Below are positions 1-5,058 of a DNA stretch of 16,830 nt, piece after piece (within the stretch, counting starts at the first letter, position 1; every line of letters begins with the position of its first letter). A model generated the notes under the pieces. That model ran no database searches, had not been told where the DNA came from, and was given only the letters and a program-made list of their open reading frames with translations. The DNA is from Candidatus Thorarchaeota archaeon SMTZ1-83. GTDB lineage: Archaea; Asgardarchaeota; Thorarchaeia; Thorarchaeales; Thorarchaeaceae. The translations under genes and the position numbers were made by a program. Location: the NCBI GenBank assembly GCA_001563325.1, contig LRSK01000171.1, forward strand, positions 1-16,830. Direction: 5' to 3'.

Positions 1-1
1 T

Positions 2-61
2 GCGACCATCGTCCTGTTTCTCGTCCGAACAAGGGGAGAAACTGCTAAAGCAGAGGCATGA
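2..61 (+). CDS. C-terminal end of a probable membrane protein (partial)
   Basis: Frame 2 is open from the window edge to a TGA at 59-61 and reads ATIVLFLVRTRGETAKAEA. A short hydrophobic run followed by a charged tail is what the end of a last transmembrane helix looks like. It would be convergent with the insertase gene, whose stop lies one base further on. Only 19 residues are visible, so no family can be named. The competing reading is an ATG on the minus strand at 9-7, which would start a gene running off the window. Confidence 0.4.
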   Translation, partial: ATIVLFLVRTRGETAKAEA

Positions 62-62
62 A

Positions 63-617
63 CTACATTCCCATCTCCATGCCAACGCCAAGGGTTCTCC
101 GAATCAAATTTCCAAGACCTAGGCTCGACAATAGGTACCACGGCCAAAAGTACAGGCCGAAGCCGCTACTTGGAATGTTGAATCCTATCATTGGCTCAAG
201 GAACGGCAGAAAGTCTTGGGGATTGAAGGGAAGAATGGCGACAGGCTGTGCACCGTATACTGCATTTAGAATCGCGAATATGATGACAAAGGGAATGTAA
301 TAGATGCACATAGGCTTCATTCGCGCGCCCATCATGTTGGCATTGATGCGCATTATTCTTCCTTGTTCATCACTGACCTCCTGGAGAAGAACTGGGTCCA
401 TAGTCTTGCGTGCCGCGTTGAACTTCTCGCGCCACTGTTTTATGGCCTCCATGTCCTCTTTGAGCTTCTCAACATCTGTGTACCTCATTGTTGCCCAACT
501 TGAGATCAGGGCTAGTGAAACACTTATGCCTAGTATGAATGGAGCACTTAGGGGCAATGTGGATACAGGGTCTAGGAGACCTACAAAGAACTGAATAAAG
601 TCGCCAAAAGGGTCCAT
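63..617 (-). CDS. EMC3/DUF106-type archaeal membrane insertase (Oxa1 superfamily)
   Basis: This 184-residue protein has the layout of archaeal DUF106 proteins, the Oxa1/YidC-superfamily insertases related to eukaryotic EMC3, which insert membrane proteins into the cytoplasmic membrane. There is a first membrane helix near residues 22-43. A charged, coiled-coil-like cytoplasmic segment follows at about 48-80, then a Met-rich linker (INANMMGARMKPM). Two further hydrophobic helices lie near 104-123 and 150-172. The frame continues upstream to 752, but that extra 45-residue segment is basic, Cys-containing and not family-like, and a TATA-like box lies within it, so I start at Met 617. No strong ribosome-binding site precedes this start. 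In many archaea the gene sits near secY, adk and cbf5; none of those is visible here. Confidence 0.85.
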   Translation of the reverse strand: MDPFGDFIQFFVGLLDPVSTLPLSAPFILGISVSLALISSWATMRYTDVEKLKEDMEAIKQWREKFNAARKTMDPVLLQEVSDEQGRIMRINANMMGARMKPMCIYYIPFVIIFAILNAVYGAQPVAILPFNPQDFLPFLEPMIGFNIPSSGFGLYFWPWYLLSSLGLGNLIRRTLGVGMEMGM

Positions 618-654
618 TTTCGTTCCAACTTCTCTGGTCGAGCAAACTTGACAG

Positions 655-664
655 CGTTTTAAGG
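655..664 (-). promoter_or_regulatory. TATA-like box for the EMC3-like gene
   Basis: On the minus strand this reads CCTTAAAACG, about 40 bases before the ATG at 617. That predicts a leader of roughly 15 bases. Its position supports the shorter start chosen for the insertase. The match to an archaeal TATA box is moderate. Confidence 0.35.
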
Positions 665-718
665 ATTCCTTTTTTGCGATACTAGCTGCGACAACAGGCA
701 CCCGTCGAATGCTAGTTA

Positions 719-962
719 GTACACGTTTGGTTTTCACGGCTCTTTCCGGCAAGTAAACGTTGATAGTCGCGTTCTAGGTTGTTTGGCGCCTCGGAAGTTT
801 CCTGAGATTCTCATTGTCATATTGTGCATATTTTGGGCTTTCGGAGCATCTTTGTGCACTGTTTGCGCTACTTGATACTGATTTGTGAGGCGCCATTTCA
901 GACCTGAAGATAAACGTGTACTATTCAAGACCTTATGTCTTTATATTGAGGTGTGCGTTTAC
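719..962. promoter_or_regulatory. Cluster of four GTAMACGYT-like boxes
   Basis: Four copies of a GTA(A/C)ACG core lie between the insertase and the small basic gene: 719-725 (+), 753-759 (+), 915-921 (-) and 956-962 (-). The copies at 719 and 915-921 share the ten bases GTACACGTTT in opposite orientation. The last two flank the TATA box at 940-947 of the downstream gene; the first two lie upstream of the insertase promoter. This arrangement suggests binding sites for a transcription factor shared by both genes. That role is inferred. Confidence 0.5.
940..947 (+). promoter_or_regulatory. TATA box of the small basic protein gene
   Basis: TTTATATT is a good archaeal TATA box. It predicts transcription starting near 968-970, about 30 bases before the ATG at 999. 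One GTAMACG box lies about 20 bases upstream and another just downstream, where a bound protein could block initiation. Confidence 0.5.
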
Positions 963-998
963 TGGTTCTTTGTCAGCCGCCGGGAGGGCTCGACTGCT

Positions 999-1271
999 AT
1001 GATGAATATGGTAACAAGGATGTTGAGAAGGCAGGGCTTCTACAGGGTGAAAAACCAGGAAGAGCCTTGCTACATGAAGCACTCAGTAGGCCTTGGTGGG
1101 GTCTACGTACGAATCGAACAACGAAAAGCACTGATAACGGTAAGGGACCTTGGCATCGAGGAAGAGTTCACCAGGGTAAAGAAACTGGAGAACTTCATCA
1201 ATCAGTTGGACGACGAGGCCTACCGAAAAAAATGCTTTATCGTTCACAAAATGAGAGGCACAGGGTCATAG
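999..1271 (+). CDS. Small basic protein of unknown function (90 aa)
   Basis: I do not recognise a family. The frame is open from 885, but the ATG at 999 has a GGGAGG ribosome-binding motif about a dozen bases upstream and follows the TATA box at 940-947. The upstream part would be translated from in front of that promoter. The protein is Arg/Lys-rich and looks like a compact alpha/beta domain: a basic N-terminal helix, a stretch with Cys 24, a beta pair (GGVYVRIEQRKALITV), an acidic helix (KKLENFINQLDDEAY) and a C-terminal strand (KKCFIVHKM). A nucleic-acid-binding role is possible from its charge, but this is a guess. Reading 953-1276 in another frame gives a Gly/Arg-rich product that looks like a shadow. 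Confidence 0.7.
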   Translation: MMNMVTRMLRRQGFYRVKNQEEPCYMKHSVGLGGVYVRIEQRKALITVRDLGIEEEFTRVKKLENFINQLDDEAYRKKCFIVHKMRGTGS

Positions 1272-1308
1272 ACTGACGCTTCCATTTGTGAGCGAGCTCA
1301 CGTACTTC

Positions 1309-1335
1309 AGTGGTCTATGTAAGAGTATGACCACT
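1309..1335. terminator. Hairpin between two converging genes
   Basis: AGTGGTC (1309-1315) is followed by its complement GACCACT (1329-1335), a 7-bp stem with a 13-base loop. A shorter GTGAGC/GCTCAC palindrome precedes it at 1288-1301. Both sit between the stops of the small protein and the reductase. A bidirectional transcription end is plausible, but no T-rich tract follows. Confidence 0.25.
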
Positions 1336-1362
1336 TGAGTTCAGACCGACAGGCCACCAAAG

Positions 1363-2574
1363 CTATCTGAACCGCGATAAGAGATGTCTCGGGACCATCT
1401 GGGCTATTGCACTTCTAACGGATCTGACTCCTACAAGCATCTCAGCAATGATTCTCTGAGACTCCTCAGACTTCAGGAGCCTAGGACTTAGGGATCCAGA
1501 CCCACCCTCTAGGAACCTACGTTGAAGCCAATGCCCCCACTTCAGGTCGGAACCAAATGCGCGTTTCCAACGATTCTCATAGGTGGACAGAGCCTTTGAC
1601 GTGGTGTCAGCCTTAGCAATGCTCTCTATTGCTGTCGTTGCAGCCAGCTTCCCCGCCATCATTGAGTAGTAGATGCCTTCTCCAGTGATCGGCGAGCAGT
1701 GCCCTGCGGCGTCACCTGCTAGCATCAATCGGCCAGAGTAGGAGGGAACTACGATGCCCGCAAGTGGCATCAATGCTGCCTCTCTTCGAACAATCTCGGC
1801 ATTCTCTAGCATTGTGCATATAGGTTCAACCTGGTTCACAAGCGAATCTAGGTACTCTAAAACACGCACTTTCGACTCCCGCACCCGTGCTATCAGGCCT
1901 CCTGTACCCACAGCCACCTGTCTTCCACGAGGGAACACCCATGCGTAACCTCGAGGAGAATAGTCACTACCATAGTAGAAATCATTCACCTTGTCCATAG
2001 GCGCGGATTCCGATGGGAGTTTCATCTGGTATTGAACTGCATACCCCATTAGGGAATTTGGGATTCTCTCTCTGAACGGAGTAGATCTCTGTGACGCTGG
2101 ATTGGTCCCGCTTGCATCAATCACTATTCTGCTGTTGAGGACCCCTCTCTCTCCATCCTTTGAGTAGCCAACCTGGCATCCTTCATTATCAACTCGGACT
2201 TGGTGCACCTTTGACCGGGCCCAGACGGTCCTTTTCGCTTTTCGAATTTGAGAGAGTTGTGCAAGTCCAAGGTCTGCTCTGGACACATTCACGCCGGCGG
2301 CTTCGCCGAAATCAATTCTAGCGAGCTCCATTCCGGGAAACTTGATTCTTATGCCATTGACTGCATGTGAACCTCCGATTCCCCCGAGGTCGAATTCTAC
2401 AAGTGCTCTCTTAGGAACGAATCCGCCGCATGGCTTGTTTTCACATGGAGATGATTCCCTGTATAGTAGAAAGTAGCTCACTTCTGAATCAGAAAGGCTC
2501 TTTGCAGCACTCAGACCGGCTGGTCCTGCACCGATGATTACTACATCAGTATCGTACTCCATCCTACTTGCCAT
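1363..2574 (-). CDS. Geranylgeranyl reductase family FAD-dependent oxidoreductase
   Basis: The protein is a flavoprotein of the archaeal geranylgeranyl reductase family, which saturates the double bonds of isoprenoid chains in membrane lipids. Numbered from Met 2574 (403 aa), it shows the FAD dinucleotide fold GAGPAG at 15-20, the family signature KPCGG at 47-51, a YAWVFP segment at 210-215, and the C-terminal FAD motif with GDAAG at 287-291 followed by SPITGEGIYYSM. The length suits the family. The frame is open to 2757, but the extra segment is unlike a protein N-terminus and contains the 12-bp inverted repeat. Met 2562 is an equally plausible start: a TATA-like TATTTCTTA on the minus strand lies about 25 bases before it. 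Exact substrate (free chain or assembled lipid) cannot be told from sequence. Confidence 0.9.
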   Translation of the reverse strand: MASRMEYDTDVVIIGAGPAGLSAAKSLSDSEVSYFLLYRESSPCENKPCGGFVPKRALVEFDLGGIGGSHAVNGIRIKFPGMELARIDFGEAAGVNVSRADLGLAQLSQIRKAKRTVWARSKVHQVRVDNEGCQVGYSKDGERGVLNSRIVIDASGTNPASQRSTPFRERIPNSLMGYAVQYQMKLPSESAPMDKVNDFYYGSDYSPRGYAWVFPRGRQVAVGTGGLIARVRESKVRVLEYLDSLVNQVEPICTMLENAEIVRREAALMPLAGIVVPSYSGRLMLAGDAAGHCSPITGEGIYYSMMAGKLAATTAIESIAKADTTSKALSTYENRWKRAFGSDLKWGHWLQRRFLEGGSGSLSPRLLKSEESQRIIAEMLVGVRSVRSAIAQMVPRHLLSRFR

Positions 2575-2626
2575 GGGAGTCAGTCTAAGAAATACCCTTC
2601 GTAAGGACACTAGACAGCCGAATGTA

Positions 2627-3009
2627 GTAAACGCTCGATTGAGAATGGGGAATCTCAAAAGGAGAGAGCGTGTACCGCCACCTTTGTCCCGTCCCGGCAG
2701 GTCGGGAGCTTGATGGTGCTCGTTTCTATTCTTAGTATTGTCCGAGGTGCGGTACACGCTTATCGCCTAACGCACCATCCGTAAACGCTTGCCCAAGAGT
2801 AGTAAATGTTCGCACGGAGGGAGAGAGACCAAACGAACGCAAATCGGAATCTGTTCAGAGAGGAGGAGACTACAGTCCACAACCACACTGGACAAACGTG
2901 TACGAATTCCGAAGCCCTCTAAGGTATATTGTACCTTGTAATACGTTTGATCTAGAGCCCTAACCGGCCTTAGGATACTATGGACGACCCCTGTGGTTGG
3001 TAAACGCTA
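2627..3009. promoter_or_regulatory. Cluster of seven GTAMACGYT-like boxes upstream of the reductase
   Basis: Copies begin at 2627 (+, GTAAACGCTC), 2752 (+, GTACACGCTT), 2781 (+, GTAAACGCTT), 2802 (+, degenerate GTAAATGTTC) and 3000 (+, GTAAACGCTA), with minus-strand copies ending at 2675 and 2903. The nine-mer GTAAACGCT alone occurs exactly three times here. The copy at 2627 overlaps the likely promoter of the geranylgeranyl reductase. The same box recurs at 719-962, so a common regulator is likely. The function is inferred only. Confidence 0.5.
2667..2760. repeat. 12-bp perfect inverted repeat enclosing about 70 bases
   Basis: AGCGTGTACCGC at 2667-2678 is the exact reverse complement of GCGGTACACGCT at 2749-2760. 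The match continues for four more pairs (ACCT/AGGT) if one base is bulged. Each arm includes one GTACACGCT box. Inside lies a smaller TCCCG/CGGGA hairpin. It could be two facing protein-binding sites or the closing stem of a roughly 94-base structured RNA. Confidence 0.5.
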
Positions 3010-3106
3010 GGACACAAGAGCACAACTTCTATGCCCTCAACAGGCCCTCTTCTGTTGCCTTCACGTGAACCTTTCGATTTTTCGACAACTTCATTCTGCT
3101 GAGCGA

Positions 3107-3121
3107 TTTTTATAATATAAT
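3107..3121 (+). promoter_or_regulatory. Strong TATA-like box with no clear gene downstream
   Basis: The run TTTTTATAATATAAT is the most AT-rich stretch in the window and a good archaeal TATA element. It predicts a start near 3140 on the plus strand. The first ATG after that (3144) opens only an eight-codon frame, MQQLMVFK, ending at 3170, where an inverted repeat begins. Because the box is nearly symmetric, it could also drive the minus strand. Confidence 0.4.
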
Positions 3122-3139
3122 CTACTATCTATTTGGTAG

Positions 3140-3218
3140 TTTCATGCAGCAGCTTATGGTTTTCAAGTGATTCCGCAACCTTAGCCGATTTTGCAATGTT
3201 GCGGAATATTACGGAATC
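3140..3218 (+). ncRNA. Possible small structured RNA or attenuator-like leader
   Basis: ATTCCGCAAC (3170-3179) pairs perfectly with GTTGCGGAAT (3198-3207), a 10-bp stem with an 18-base loop. GATTCCG at 3169-3175 can pair instead with CGGAATC at 3212-3218, so two exclusive hairpins share one arm. The structure starts right after a strong TATA box and an eight-codon frame. No known RNA family is recognised. The 3' end is a guess. Confidence 0.3.
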
Positions 3219-3820
3219 AATTGAATAGCCAAACTGGTAAGATCCACTTGGCCACGTCCATGGGTCTGAGAACTTGGGAGCACATCTGGACTATTTCCAG
3301 GTATCCTCAAAGAATCCTACATACTCAGGAAGTGTGTTACACAAACTATGTCATCAGAAAGACATCAAATAACCCTGATTATCATCGGGAAAGTGTAGTG
3401 ATACGCGGTATTTGAGTATGCCTGATAGCCGTCATAGTCACCCTTGGCGATGAGTGTATTCAGCTACCAAATACAGCTTAGTTGGTGTATTAGAGGAACC
3501 GTCTGGCAATCCAACAATAACCATGGCCGGATTTTGGTACCAGACAGGCGCATGATCTTGGACACTTGGAAGTCATTCCCCTTCTCTGGTGATGGACAGT
3601 TATTGCAGAGGAATACTATTTCGAGGTCCTTTTATTTATTATGATGTATGATGATGTAGATAAAAGGAAGCTATGTTCGAAAAATCGTAATGGTTTGAGT
3701 GATAAGTGCACTATTGTGAATATGCAGGGGCGACGCATCGACATGGACGAAACGGGTTGTCTGGATGCCAAGAATCTTCGTAATTTCGGCCGGATCATGT
3801 GGTCAGACACACCCATTTAG
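3193..3820 (+). other. Protein-like fragments broken by stops (possible decayed gene)
   Basis: One frame reads, from 3241, DPLGHVHGSENLGAHLDYFQ and continues plausibly to a TAA about 43 codons on. The same frame resumes after several stops at 3454 with VYSATKYSLVGVLEE, ending at a TGA. Another frame is open from 3593 to 3820 and includes a possible 59-residue ORF from ATG 3641 (ending GRIMWSDTPI). Each stretch has protein-like composition, but none is long, has a ribosome-binding site or matches a family I know. A degraded gene or several unrelated small ORFs are both possible. Confidence 0.2.
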
Positions 3821-3830
3821 TAAGGACCAT

Positions 3831-3858
3831 CCCTCAAAGCAGGACCGCGGATTGAGGG
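3831..3858. terminator. Hairpin upstream of the signalling operon
   Basis: CCCTCAA (3831-3837) and TTGAGGG (3852-3858) form a perfect 7-bp stem with a 14-base loop. It lies about 45 bases before the TATA box of the next operon. It may end transcription from the left or be a regulator site. Confidence 0.25.
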
Positions 3859-3903
3859 GAATAGGCCAAGAGAGTTGAGAATCCCGACACCAGCCTAATA
3901 TCA

Positions 3904-3910
3904 TTTATAT
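3904..3910 (+). promoter_or_regulatory. TATA box of the response-regulator operon
   Basis: TTTATAT, within TCATTTATATCC, is a near-consensus archaeal TATA box. It predicts transcription from about 3932-3936. The mRNA would then begin roughly 33 bases before the ATG of the short ORF at 3968, so that ORF would be translated first. Confidence 0.55.
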
Positions 3911-3967
3911 CCCCAATGAGGTGAGATAGCAAAAGGGACACCACATAGCAAAGAAGAGAGGGGTCTC

Positions 3968-4069
3968 ATGGACCTTCTCTTGGACCGCCCTCAGGAATTC
4001 TTGATGCAGAGGAAAGAAAAAGACGTTCAAGAGGTGGAAGAAGCGGATGGTAAGTATCTTCATCATTGA
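3968..4069 (+). CDS. Short upstream ORF overlapping the first receiver gene (33 aa)
   Basis: The reading MDLLLDRPQEFLMQRKEKDV continues to 33 residues and stops at 4067-4069, which is 23 bases inside the receiver gene at 4047, in a different frame. Its ATG has an excellent ribosome-binding site (GAGAGGGG, ending about five bases upstream) and is the first ATG after the predicted transcription start. Composition is that of a charged helix. It could be a leader whose translation couples to the receiver, or a genuine small protein. It could also be the N-terminus of a protein joined to the receiver by a frameshift. Confidence 0.4.
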   Translation: MDLLLDRPQEFLMQRKEKDVQEVEEADGKYLHH

Positions 4070-4409
4070 CGACGAAGCAATACTCCACCGACTTTACAAG
4101 GACGTCTTTGCAATCAAAGGCCACGAAGTTGTGGCAGATGCGTTTGATGGAGAAGAGGCGGTCAACAAGTTCCGTAACATGGATCCCAAGCCTGAAGTGA
4201 TCATTCTAGACCACCGCATGCCGAACAAGGACGGCCTCGAAGCCATGAAGGATATTCTGGACATGGAACCTGCCGCTCGGATTGTCTTCATTAGTGCAGA
4301 CGCCAATGTGCGCGACCAGGCACTAAATGGAGGCGCCAAGTCATTTGGACTCAAGCCCGTCACAATCAGGCACATGCTCGACTTGGTTGAGAAGGCGGTA
4401 GTTGACTGA
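4047..4409 (+). CDS. Stand-alone CheY-like receiver protein
   Basis: A single 120-residue receiver domain of two-component signalling, with no output domain. The acidic pair D8-D9, phospho-acceptor D55 (IILDHRMP), switch S83 (FISAD) and K103 (LKP) are all in the expected places, so it should be phosphorylatable by a histidine kinase. Start ATG 4047 has GAGGTGG nine bases upstream; an in-frame stop at 4002 rules out a longer form. It is followed 44 bases later by a second receiver, with a TPR protein further on; no kinase is visible in the window. Such single-domain regulators act by binding partner proteins; the TPR protein is a natural candidate. Confidence 0.9.
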   Translation: MVSIFIIDDEAILHRLYKDVFAIKGHEVVADAFDGEEAVNKFRNMDPKPEVIILDHRMPNKDGLEAMKDILDMEPAARIVFISADANVRDQALNGGAKSFGLKPVTIRHMLDLVEKAVVD

Positions 4410-4453
4410 GGGCCGGCAAAGTAAATCTAAGTAGCCATCATAGGTGACGTATC

Positions 4454-4849
4454 TTGTCGGGCGGGTCAAACCTCGGAGTAATAATAGGCGGCGATGTTCC
4501 CTTCTTGAGGGTCCTGCTAAAGATGGCCATGGAGGATGCGGGATTCCAAGTTGTCGACGAGGTTATGGATAGGACAGAGCTACTCACCGCCTGCATCAGG
4601 AAGAAGCCAGATGTCGTCATTCTCGATCTCAAGCTGTCTCACGAAGAGAGCGTGCGACTCATCGAGGACCTGCTTGACGTAGATGCCTCTGTTGCAATCG
4701 TTGCTGTGGCAGACATTGAGGAAGGTTACAGTGACAAGGTGCTTGCCGCGGGTGCGCGCGCATTCATTCAGAAGCCCTTCAGCATGTACGACCTAATTGA
4801 TTTGATAAGGAAGGTAGCTCCTGACAATAGACTGCGTACCACTGCGTAA
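4454..4849 (+). CDS. Second stand-alone receiver protein, partly degenerate
   Basis: A 131-residue receiver-like domain starting at TTG 4454, which has AGGTGA six bases upstream; no better ATG exists. Phospho-acceptor D58 (VILDLKL) and K107 (IQKPF) are kept. Of the usual acidic pair only D14 remains (preceded by GG), and the switch Thr/Ser position is Val 85 (VAVAD). The protein may therefore be phosphorylated poorly, or signal in another way. It lies in the same operon as the intact receiver at 4047 and could have arisen by duplication, although the two are now quite different. Confidence 0.85.
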   Translation: MSGGSNLGVIIGGDVPFLRVLLKMAMEDAGFQVVDEVMDRTELLTACIRKKPDVVILDLKLSHEESVRLIEDLLDVDASVAIVAVADIEEGYSDKVLAAGARAFIQKPFSMYDLIDLIRKVAPDNRLRTTA

Positions 4850-4879
4850 TCTTCAAAAAAGCAGCAAACACCCTTCTCA

Positions 4880-5023
4880 ATGGACTCTCATGAACGCCGG
4901 CAACTGAGAATGCGAAACAAGGACTTCGCGAACAGTTTTGTTAGAAGCCTTTTGATGCAGCCTCTCAGTTTTTGGAAACGAGAGTCGATTGGAAACCCAG
5001 GCCTAGGCGCTGAGATAAGTTGA
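4880..5023 (+). CDS. Possible 47-residue ORF inside the signalling operon
   Basis: ATG 4880 opens a frame reading MDSHERRQLRMRNKDFANSF and on to PGLGAEIS, ending at TGA 5021-5023. The stop overlaps a TTG (5020-5022) that can start the TPR gene, giving a TTGA stop-start junction typical of coupled genes. The frame fills most of the gap between the second receiver and the TPR gene. There is no clear ribosome-binding site, and the family is unknown. It resembles the 33-residue ORF only in being short, basic and placed before a signalling gene. Confidence 0.35.
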   Translation: MDSHERRQLRMRNKDFANSFVRSLLMQPLSFWKRESIGNPGLGAEIS

Positions 5024-5058
5024 CCTTGACGGAGAAATTGATCATTCCGGAGTTCGCC

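Larger units (their letters stand above)
2761..3967. other. Gene-poor intergenic region of about 1.2 kb
   Basis: No reading frame here is convincing as an intact gene. The left part (2761-3010) holds the box repeats and short hairpins: AAGGTA/TACCTT at 2921-2937, CCTAA/TTAGG at 2959-2974 and CAACAG/CTGTTG at 3038-3057. The middle has a strong TATA box and a 10-bp inverted repeat. From about 3190 to 3820 there are protein-like segments in different frames separated by stops. The right end carries the promoter of the signalling operon. Confidence 0.6.

Noticed and set aside
618..752. Extension of the EMC3-like frame upstream of Met 617
   Set aside because: It includes a TATA-like box and is not like the family N-terminus.
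784..895. A tRNA gene with GGCGCCTC/GAGGCGCC as acceptor stem
   Set aside because: No T-arm GGTTCRAATCC-like sequence and no D-arm or anticodon arm of proper spacing.
734..928. Minus-strand ORF of 64 codons
   Set aside because: Polar, low-complexity product with no ribosome-binding site; it overlaps the boxes and the 9-bp inverted repeat.
953..1276. Alternative plus-strand ORF over the small basic gene
   Set aside because: It starts before the predicted transcription start, lacks a ribosome-binding site, and its Gly/Arg-rich product looks like a frame shadow of 999-1271.
2575..2757. Extension of the geranylgeranyl reductase frame by 61 residues
   Set aside because: It is basic and low in structure, contains the 12-bp inverted repeat and a GTAAACGCT box, and precedes the normal start of the FAD-binding fold.
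719..3009. GTAMACG boxes as known archaeal origin recognition boxes
   Set aside because: Classical ORB elements have a CCAGTGGAAAC-type core that is absent here, and no orc1/cdc6 gene is in the window.
3454..3552. YSATK segment resembling the YxxxK active site of short-chain dehydrogenases
   Set aside because: No Rossmann fold, no upstream Ser motif and stops on both sides; five matching residues are not enough.
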